A DNA stretch of 64,000 nt, from assembly GCA_001579985.1 (NCBI GenBank), contig LRSR01004616.1:20903-84902 (forward strand), read 5' to 3'. A program made the translations under genes and the position numbers. Source of the DNA: Hypsibius dujardini (taxonomy: Eukaryota > Tardigrada > Eutardigrada > Parachela > Hypsibiidae). Below, piece by piece: positions 57,223 to 64,000 of the stretch. The notes beneath the pieces were generated by a model. That model saw nothing but the letters and a program-made list of their open reading frames with translations, was not told the DNA's origin and ran no database searches. Each line of letters starts with the position of its first letter. Positions within the stretch are counted from its first letter, which is position 1.

Positions 57223-57839
57223 CTAAAACGTCGCAATCTTTTTGGGGTTATTACAATTGACCAAGGTGAATATTAAATGTGTCCGTCCAAACGTTGGTAA
57301 TTTGCGTACCAGCTTGTAGAGGCTTTGTCGTTGTAAAAAACCGCGTTCTTTTGGTATCAGAGAATGATATGCCTCGTGGAAGGCCGCTCCGAATGGACTG
57401 CCAATTATAGTGGACGCCGCAAGATCAAATTCGTGATGGCCATAGAAAGAAGAAGGATCAAAGATGACCGGAACCGCAGAGCCTTCTTGATCAAGTTCCG
57501 CTGCGTTGAGCCGCCACAAATCGCCGTGAAGAAGGCTGGGATAGATTGGTCCTTTGAGGCTGGCGAAGAGTCCCTCAATGTTTTGTTCTGCTTCTAGCCA
57601 CAGCTTTGCGAATTCCACATTACTGGTCCGCTTTACGAAGGTAGTAATGGCTTGATCCATTTTTCGGGTGATGAAAGCCTAGGCATTGACATCAGCAAAT
57701 ACGCTAGCTAATCTGACTATTTTCCTTCGAGTCTACATTCCGAATGCCTCTGTGATTGTCTGTTTGTCTGTCTGTCCGTCAGTTTGTCTATCTGTTTGTA
57801 TCTGTTTTTTGTTTGTTTGTCTATCTGTCCACCTGTCTA

Positions 57840-57906
<67 letters not shown>

Positions 57907-58791
57907 TTTTTCTGCCTGCCTGCATTTCGTTTGTCTGTCTATCTGCCTGCCTGCCTGTTTGTTTGGCGCCTTACGCGGGTGCCTGTCAGAATGCTCAACA
58001 CCAGCGCCATCTGCCGCACCTGCCATTCTTTAACGAAGCTGTTGTCTTGGAGAAAATAGCCGCAGCTAGTAGGAACCGGAAATCCAAAGTGGTCTTGTCC
58101 AGAGTCAGCTTCCGCAGCGAGTAAATCAACAGACAATGGTCGTCGCTGCAGTTTGCGGGGATTGTTCAAGTGCATTCTTGAAAAGGTAAAACAATCGAGC
58201 ACTTAGCCTGGGAAGAAGCAGTTAAGGCATCTAACAACTCACTGTGCAAGTTGTTGCCCAAGCTTCGTTTCGCCCTCAACAGAGAGGGGTCGCATGCGAA
58301 GGTGGCGCATAACCAAGGCAGCTCCCCCGGAATCATGACAGACGACCTAGGAACAGAATGCAAAAGTGGAGAAACGCAAAAACCACCAGTTGGATGGATA
58401 CATGTCAGGGGGCGGGCAGACATGTATTATAAAGTGGTGAGTGCAGCAGATAGACAGGAGACTCACTTGAATGGGCAGTGGGACTTTAACCGTTCCGGTC
58501 CGGTCTCCAGACTTGTTCGTTCCCCTTTAAACATGTCGCGAGCCTGAGGATAAAAATGTAGTCCGTAAATAAATGAGAGCCATTGTTTGAATGTCTTAAT
58601 TACTGACGTGATTTTTCTCGTTGAATTTGACAAAAATGTCACCGTGCTTGAGCGTGGAAAAGGATATTCCACGGTTGATATAGCCAGATTGCGCATTGCC
58701 CAACGGGATGATGGAATGGTGGTGGATGTCGAGACCTCTGTCCAGCCATTCCCAACTTTCCTCCATATCCTCTCCTCTATCGATCACTTCT
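57223..58791 (-). pseudogene. fructosamine-3-kinase relative, frameshifted by a 5-bp tandem duplication
   Basis: Exons recognised on minus: 58608-58791, 58467-58543, 58243-58346, 58020-58176, 57223-57678. Landmarks match FN3K: GYINRGISFSTL and IFVKFNEKN (N-lobe Lys strand), ARDMFKGE, GGAALVMRHLRMRPLS, KLGQQLAQMHLNNPRKL, FGFPVPTSCGYF, VKEWQ, SLLHGDLWRLN (catalytic HGDLW), VIFDPSSFYGHHEFDLA. The enzyme phosphorylates ketosamines on glycated proteins so they break down. In exon 58467-58543, ACCGG is duplicated (58495-58504). One copy would make the exon 72 bp and keep the FN3K frame into the next exon; two copies break it. The first N-terminal exon was not found, and the C-terminus after QSLYKLVRKL departs from the family. 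Pseudogene or assembly error. Confidence 0.75.
57841..57900. repeat. (CTGT)15 microsatellite in an FN3K intron
   Basis: Fifteen perfect CTGT units, embedded in about 200 bp of degenerate TGTC/TTTG repeats (57750-57960). The longest such tract in the window. Confidence 0.95.
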
Positions 58792-59757
58792 CTACGCAAA
58801 GCCAAAATATAAAAGAAAAAGAAAATGGGACATTTAAATATTCTACATACTTGGAAGACATCCGTAACTAGTACTAGTACAGTGGCGTTAATCTGCTCGA
58901 CTTGGTAGACAGAACTGCTGCAAAATCTATCAAAAGGACAGGAAGATCGGGCGAATGGCATTGGTTTCTTTTGCTAGCATTCACCAATTACTATTGATTC
59001 GAATAGAACGGAGGAGGCATTGGCAAGACTCACCGTAAACCTGTAAGAAATGTCGGCTCCTCTGATGTCGTCCTGTGTTGTGACTGCTAGCACGTGGCCT
59101 GACGTACTCGTAAGTTGGATTTGTGCATAGGGAGGAATTTGCTACTGGTATCACTGTAAAGGACCAACAGAAGTAATCCAAAAAGATGGGTGATATTCTT
59201 CTTTTGCCGTCCGATCTACTGTAAAGAAATGTGTGCTGGAAAAAATTGCTGCATCAAGTGTAGCTAGTCTCTTTGGGGGCGCCACTAGCGCTTCGCTAGC
59301 ATCTCTCCCTACAAGGTAGGAAAAGAGGAAGTGCCACCCTGCGTATTTAGTGGAATAGGAAAAAGTGCAACTGCAGTTGAGCAGCCATCTGTCCCGTGAA
59401 ATCTCATTTCTATCGTTCCACTTGTGTTCAGTCCCTTATCTGAATAGCTGCGCTTTCTCCACATGACCCAATCAATCACTGCAGACAAAGCCAGAGTAAT
59501 AATAATTGTATTTACTGACAAAAAGTCATCTGCTTTGAGGACGGATAGTGGGTGCAGTCATTAATCATTGAATGGATCGTTTGCTATACTGTACAACACA
59601 GGTGGTTTTGTATATTATTATTATATATACATGTGTAGAAATACTAAGTACAGATACATAAGCTACACAGCCAAAACAGTAGCTTCGCGCAGAACATCAA
59701 CACGAAAGCAGTAAGTACGCGGGAACAAATACCAGTATAGTGGAAACATTTAAGTCT
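58792..59757. other. spacer between FN3K and the PIN gene; unresolved
   Basis: May contain the missing N-terminal FN3K exon(s). A frame at 58981-59181 on minus shows no clear match. No other feature supported. Confidence 0.4.
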
Positions 59758-60828
59758 TCAGGCTGGCCAGAGAGTGACAACCTGGAACTTTTCCGTTCGC
59801 ATCAGCTTGCGTTTTCCGGGATCTGCGGTTAGCAGCGCCACCACGTGGGTGTCGCCAAGTTGCTCCACCAACCGGCGACAATACTTGATCATCGCCTCGT
59901 CATACTCGGCTTTCGCCCCTTCCGTCTTGCCCCCAGGCATCACTTTGCCCTCTACAAAATGTTCCAGCTTCTCCAGATGCAGCTGCACATGCGAATCCTC
60001 CTTAACCGTGGCGTACTTGTCCATCACCTGCAACGCCCGCTTCACCATCGCGTCCGGGTGCTTCCACCGACAGGCAATGTCCTTCTGCACCTCCACCAGC
60101 TCATCCATCACCACCTTCGGCACGTCTAGCTGGATACCCGCCTTAAAATCCTCCCGTCGATCCTTCCCCAAAATGGCCAGGAAGTTGAGTAAACTTTGCG
60201 GCTTTAACAGAACTCCCGCTTCCAACACCAAAACGAACCGCGCTCGTTTACGGCGTTCCATCAGTCGTTCTTGTTCCATCCGGTTCTCGGTGGCCGCTGT
60301 CATCCATTTAGTATTCAAATAATTGACCGGAAATAAAGTGGTCATTTCCCGTTGAAAGGAAGCGATATCGAAGGCGCGGAGGGTAAACGATGAGGAAGCG
60401 TTCGCTTTGACACTCGTTCGAAGGAGCGGGTCTTCAGTGAGGAGCCAGCACTCGGCGTACTTTTGTTGTGGAGTTCCGTCTTGTTGCTGCAGCCGCTGAC
60501 AGACGTAATGCAGGACCTGGTCCCTCGGCTGACCCGGGAACAACGTTTCAGCATGGCTGTTTTCCATCCAGGTTTGTTTGCGTAGACCGTCATGGTTGTC
60601 AGCGAGCCAGCGGCGAGCGTCGAGAGCCAAAGCTTGGACGCGAATGTTGGGATGGTTCCCGGCATGGAAACGCAGTTCGCTCTTCACGGCGTACGGGACG
60701 TGGAGCTCTGTCCCGGGTATTCGAAGGATCCCGTCGTTGATGAGGCTGGCGAAGTGCTCCAAGTTCGGATAGCGGAGATTGATGAAGACACTCGTGTCCA
60801 GCACGATGGACAGGAAGGTTTCCGGCAT
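59758..60828 (-). CDS. intronless protein with two tandem PIN-like domains
   Basis: Single 356-residue frame. Domain 1 (about residues 1-165) starts LSIVLDTSVFIN, with the first catalytic Asp, continues with HVPYAVKSELRFH (conserved Glu) and ends CWLLTEDPLLRTSV, the PIN strand with the C-terminal acidic pair. Domain 2 (about 195-356) starts RARFVLVLEAGVLL, where Glu replaces the first Asp, then VVMDELVEVQ and ALLTADPGKRKLMRTEKFQVVT. A basic helix (RMEQERLMERRKRAR) links them. PIN domains are metal-dependent ribonucleases; SMG5/6 and SWT1 are eukaryotic examples, but I know none with this compact duplicated layout. Domain 1 looks catalytically plausible; domain 2 may be weakened. It stands out among intron-rich neighbours, suggesting retroposition or transfer. 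Low-confidence role: RNA processing or decay. Confidence 0.7.
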   Translation of the reverse strand: MPETFLSIVLDTSVFINLRYPNLEHFASLINDGILRIPGTELHVPYAVKSELRFHAGNHPNIRVQALALDARRWLADNHDGLRKQTWMENSHAETLFPGQPRDQVLHYVCQRLQQQDGTPQQKYAECWLLTEDPLLRTSVKANASSSFTLRAFDIASFQREMTTLFPVNYLNTKWMTAATENRMEQERLMERRKRARFVLVLEAGVLLKPQSLLNFLAILGKDRREDFKAGIQLDVPKVVMDELVEVQKDIACRWKHPDAMVKRALQVMDKYATVKEDSHVQLHLEKLEHFVEGKVMPGGKTEGAKAEYDEAMIKYCRRLVEQLGDTHVVALLTADPGKRKLMRTEKFQVVTLWPA

Positions 60829-62013
60829 TATTGGTTCGCACTTGAAAATTGCAACTCATTAAGTGAAGAGAAGACACGGAAAAAGGAAAATGAAATACGC
60901 AATGAACTCCAGCTTGCAAATTGGTTACAAGATGAAAGGGCGAAAGGAGAGAGAGAGAGAACAAAAGGCGTCAACCTCCGTTCGAGTCAGCGGATTTATT
61001 TTCGGTTGTTTTCCACACGAATGGTTGCGAGTGCGAGTACACACGGGAGTCTTGTCTTTTCCTTCACCGGAAATGCCATATGAATCACGCACGTTGTTGC
61101 GTGTGGTGAGTCAGCTGAGGCGCCCTCGAGGCAGTTGAAGTGGGGATGAGTCAGACTTATTTCAATCATGTTTAATTGGGAGGAAGTGTCGGATTACACT
61201 GGAACGCGTATCGCTCTATGTGCATGATGTACCGGTACAGTTAGCTGGTGATGCTGACTCAGCGCACAACTCTCAAGGACGATCGATAATGAAGTACGCA
61301 GTATGAATGGGGGAAAACCGGTTCCACCAGTCCCACTCTAGCTAGACAGAGTCTGTAGTAGCTTTAAACAGAGTTCATTTTGACGGCAATTATACCGTGC
61401 GCAAAACTTTAGGCAAATTAGATGCTGTGATTGTGCTACATCAATGCGATCATAAAACCTCGGAAGGAGCGAAGACGTTGAACGATTCCATTTTTGCCAA
61501 ACATATTGTGCTAGAATCTTGACATGATTTCTTCCATCCGTTTTTCCAAAAACAACCCATTTAGCTGTATAAATTAATTAAACTAGTTCAATTTGCAGCT
61601 TTGAGCTTTGAAAAATTAGGGAACAAGAGCTAGCATTGTGACTGTTTCAGAAACAACCGAGTTTCCCACTCGACTTCCAGCCTCAGTGAAAAGTTGTGCC
61701 CATCTATTGGGAAAGAAAAATAATAATTGGTTTGCAATACTTTCAAGCAAACCTACAACATTCGATCGCATTGTTCTCTTAGCCGAACTAAAAATCTTGT
61801 TAATTGTCTGGTACGGCAGCAACAGGGCGGACTACTTGCTAGCGAATACTTCATTCGCTGGTACGGGAAATGTCTTCCATCAGCTTCCAAATGCGATTTA
61901 CGTTTGATTTGTTTACTTTCGCGCACAGAATTGTAGCATTACAAAAAGCATTCACAAGCGTTTCGAAGCGGGAAAAAAGAAAGCTAATTGCAGTTTGGTC
62001 AATCAGGAAGAAC
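60829..62013. other. 1.2-kb spacer; nothing recognised
   Basis: Divergent from nothing obvious. Contains a GA-rich stretch at about 60945-60962. Plus-strand frames overlapping the PIN gene are antisense shadows. Confidence 0.5.
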
Positions 62014-63255
62014 CTATGCACTGTCCGAATCACTAGACAAGTCAACACTTGCATGAGGATAACCCTGCCGCTCCTTCCTCCGTTCCTCGGCCTCTTGCCT
62101 TCTTCGTTGCGGCGAACCCATAACCGCTTTAACACTCGCCGCAGTGAGCGAGCTCTTCCTCGGCTGCCATACATGAGGATCGCTATCTTCATCGATGAAC
62201 AAAACCTCCCGATTGCGTGCGACAATAACCGGCAGTAAACTCAACTCGCTCATCGGCAGAGGAAGTCCATCGTTGAGCGTTCGTCTACCCGCATCATTGC
62301 AGTCAAAATTCACTTGGCAATCAACATCCCGCGTTTCCGTTCTTGACAGCTTCGAGACTCGCCGTCCGGGAACCGGGCCTTCCCGGTGGTAAGAATTAAC
62401 CTCACACTCCGAGTCCAGTTGCTGCAGCAACTGATCAAAATCTTTTATCCGAATCCGGCCTTCATTGCGAAAGGGAACCGTGTCGTTCGGTTGGGAAACC
62501 GCCGCTCGATAGGGAGCGACATAGGTTAAGTCGATGTAAGGGGTTCCATTTGGTTTAATGGAACCGCAACCGATTTCTGTTCGCTCTTGATTGAGTAATC
62601 GCCTTGCGGATTGTCGACGCTGAATGAATGGGGACACAGCCGCGTCTTTGGATGGTCGACGGACAGAAAGTGGACTGAAACTTTCGATTCGCGTTTGTTC
62701 GGACTGAGGGCTCCCTTCGGCGAAGGTGAAGATGTCGTGTTCGCTGGTAGGAACGGACGTGTAACGTAATCCGTGGTGACTGTGGGTTGCTGAGATGGCG
62801 GCGACCGGCGAACAGAGGTCGTAGGTGCCACTGCTTGGGTCACTGTCCGAGTAAAAGTCCACCAGTTCCGGCTGTTGGTTTTTCATTGCGATCTTATAAC
62901 AGAGCAGTGCGACTAGGAAGATGATGAGAAAAAGAGCAATGAGGGACACCATTATGATTAGCATCATAAAGTTATCGAAGAGTTCGGTGGTGAGGGAGCG
63001 TTTGTTGTCCAGGAGGAGCGTTCGTTTTGCGTTCTCGTTGGCTTCGTTATTGCTGTTCACATCGTTCTGATGCTTGGTGCTGCGAGATGAAGGAAGTCGG
63101 GAACAGTCTGGTCCGACATAGTTGGAGTGACAGGAACATTTGTTGAGGTCGTCGCAGGTCCCTCGGCCGGAGCAGATGATAGCGCGGTTGTTGGTCGGGC
63201 AGTCTACTCGGCCGTGGAGAGATTTTAATGGCGTGCAGAGTCCGTCTATGCATAG
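62014..63255 (-). CDS. ADAM11/22/23-like protein, C-terminal exon (EGF-like, TM, cytoplasmic tail)
   Basis: One 414-codon exon in phase 0, preceded by an acceptor (TTTAG) at 63256. It encodes LCIDGLCTPL, the end of an ADAM cysteine-rich domain, then an EGF-like module with CSGRGTCDDLNKCSCHSNY and VGPDC. A juxtamembrane stalk precedes a transmembrane helix (FMMLIIMVSLIALFLIIFLVALLCY) and a cytoplasmic tail of about 250 residues, Ser/Arg-rich with acidic ends. The C-G-x-G-x-C pattern matches ADAM11/22/23 (Drosophila mind-meld), which are often catalytically dead adhesion or synaptic proteins. Metalloprotease, disintegrin and most Cys-rich exons should lie beyond 64000. No such exon is visible at 63256-64000. 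The stop lies at 62014-62016. Confidence 0.75.
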   Translation of the reverse strand, partial: LCIDGLCTPLKSLHGRVDCPTNNRAIICSGRGTCDDLNKCSCHSNYVGPDCSRLPSSRSTKHQNDVNSNNEANENAKRTLLLDNKRSLTTELFDNFMMLIIMVSLIALFLIIFLVALLCYKIAMKNQQPELVDFYSDSDPSSGTYDLCSPVAAISATHSHHGLRYTSVPTSEHDIFTFAEGSPQSEQTRIESFSPLSVRRPSKDAAVSPFIQRRQSARRLLNQERTEIGCGSIKPNGTPYIDLTYVAPYRAAVSQPNDTVPFRNEGRIRIKDFDQLLQQLDSECEVNSYHREGPVPGRRVSKLSRTETRDVDCQVNFDCNDAGRRTLNDGLPLPMSELSLLPVIVARNREVLFIDEDSDPHVWQPRKSSLTAASVKAVMGSPQRRRQEAEERRKERQGYPHASVDLSSDSDSA

Positions 63256-64000
63256 CTAAACAGCGAGAATGATTTAAATTAGAAAATAATTCGATAGCCA
63301 CATTAAAAGAAAATATCTTTAAGCTGACCGATAAAATTTATTTGAATGCAAAATATATTGCTTTTGAAGGACCGTGTTGATAAGCTTCTACAGAAGTAGA
63401 TACGATATTAACCCTCTGAGAACCAGTCAGCATACACTTGCTAGATTTGACGGTCACATTCGATTTTCAGCACGAGTTCTGGGTCTTTTCGTTCGCGGTT
63501 TTTTGCTTTGATATTTTTACCACATATTTATTTAAATTCAAAAAACAAATTTTAAAAAAACTTTTCAAAGGGGTAGGAACCTACTTAGCACCACCTTGCT
63601 AACACTTGGACCACCCGAACAACATCCAGTCCCACGGGTCGACATTTTTTTTCTCAGTATTGAAAAAATAAGGGACTTGAGACTGGTCCTTAGTGCATCT
63701 AGTAAAACTGGTATTGCAATATTCGAGTGAATACAAGCGGAGTTAAAAATTAGTAACCATTAGGAAAAGTTAAGAACTCTGCCTAATGATTCGCTGCGCT
63801 GCCACTGGTTGTAACCACTAAGAATGACGTGTAACTGACATTTTGTGACTGTGTAGTCACTCGTTCGACGGCTTTTTTTCCATTCTTCGTCAGCGGCGCC
63901 ACGGTTCCCACCACCACTGAAACGGTTACATTTGATGGTTGTGGGGAATTTTCCAAACGATTCCGTTAGGATTTGCAAGGAATCATTCAGCACTTTCCCT
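63256..64000. other. probable ADAM-like intron; no exon recognised
   Basis: AT-rich sequence upstream (minus sense) of the ADAM-like exon. A 77-codon frame at 63760-63993 has no Cys-rich ADAM pattern and was not accepted. Confidence 0.45.

Noticed and set aside
57686-58124. Overlapping Cys/Leu/Ser-rich open frames that look like repetitive secreted peptides
   Set aside because: They are translations of the (CTGT)n microsatellite; both strands and all frames stay open because the repeat lacks stops.
59774-60322. 182-codon Ser/Arg-rich plus-strand frame, and a second at 60592-61083
   Set aside because: Antisense shadows of the intronless PIN-PIN gene, whose protein has clear domain motifs.
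1-64000. CRISPR arrays, operons, prophage or virus-derived genes
   Set aside because: The sequence is spliced eukaryotic DNA; repeats are microsatellites or MITEs, with no spacer pattern and no viral protein motifs.

Overview
The window is nuclear DNA from an invertebrate animal. Almost every gene is split by short GT-AG introns (mostly 45-900 bp). Coding stretches are about half G+C, and introns and spacers are richer in A+T. Best guess is a compact-genome ecdysozoan, possibly a tardigrade. That guess rests on gene density, a gustatory-receptor-like gene with the TYxxxxxQ tail motif, and an AKH/GnRH-type peptide receptor. No diagnostic marker proves it. Exon boundaries below were worked out by hand from splice signals. 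Where a protein is called complete, the exon phases add up exactly.

Layout. 0-3.3 kb: the N-terminal half of an MTA (NuRD) gene on minus, divergent from mitochondrial ribosomal protein S15 on plus. 3.3-6.7 kb: degenerate TGTC repeat, two apparently decayed coding stretches and GC-rich runs. 6.74 kb: tRNA-Ser(GCU). 7.2-11.2 kb: a 16-exon TMEM214 homologue (plus). 11.8-15.8 kb: an AKH/GnRH-receptor-like GPCR (minus). 18.3-22.1 kb: FEM1, a CUL2 substrate receptor (minus). 23.3-26.2 kb: a transmembrane MAM protein whose MAM domain is split by a large low-complexity insert (plus). 27.1-28.6 kb: NDUFA13/GRIM-19 (plus). 28.8-30.8 kb: a secreted tandem-duplicated C2/MNNL-like protein carrying an in-frame TGA (minus). 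31.5-33.6 kb: a novel Gly/Met/Gln-rich secreted protein (plus). 34.0-35.6 kb: a gustatory-receptor-like 7TM gene (minus). 36.4-41.7 kb: a receptor guanylyl cyclase (plus). 42.0-43.4 kb: a ZDHHC3/7-type palmitoyltransferase (minus). 44.3-48.9 kb: transportin-1 (plus). 50.5-51.2 kb: a small Src-ligand-like adaptor of unknown family (plus). 52.0-54.2 kb: an LRR transmembrane protein using a GC-AG intron (plus). 55.3-56.6 kb: an orphan class A GPCR (plus). 57.2-58.8 kb: a fructosamine-3-kinase relative broken by a 5-bp duplication (minus). 59.8-60.8 kb: an intronless protein with two PIN-like domains (minus). 62.0-63.3 kb: the C-terminal exon of an ADAM11/22/23-like gene (minus).

The genes do not form one pathway. 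They mix housekeeping functions (mitochondrial translation, complex I, nuclear import, palmitoylation, NuRD, ubiquitin ligase) with cell-surface signalling (two GPCRs, one GR, one receptor cyclase, LRR, MAM and ADAM proteins). Several neighbours are divergent with 0.4-1.2 kb between start codons. Inverted-repeat non-autonomous DNA transposons are scattered in introns and spacers. The most unusual items are the split MAM domain, the exon-for-exon duplicated secreted protein with its internal TGA, the intronless double-PIN protein and the FN3K frameshift.
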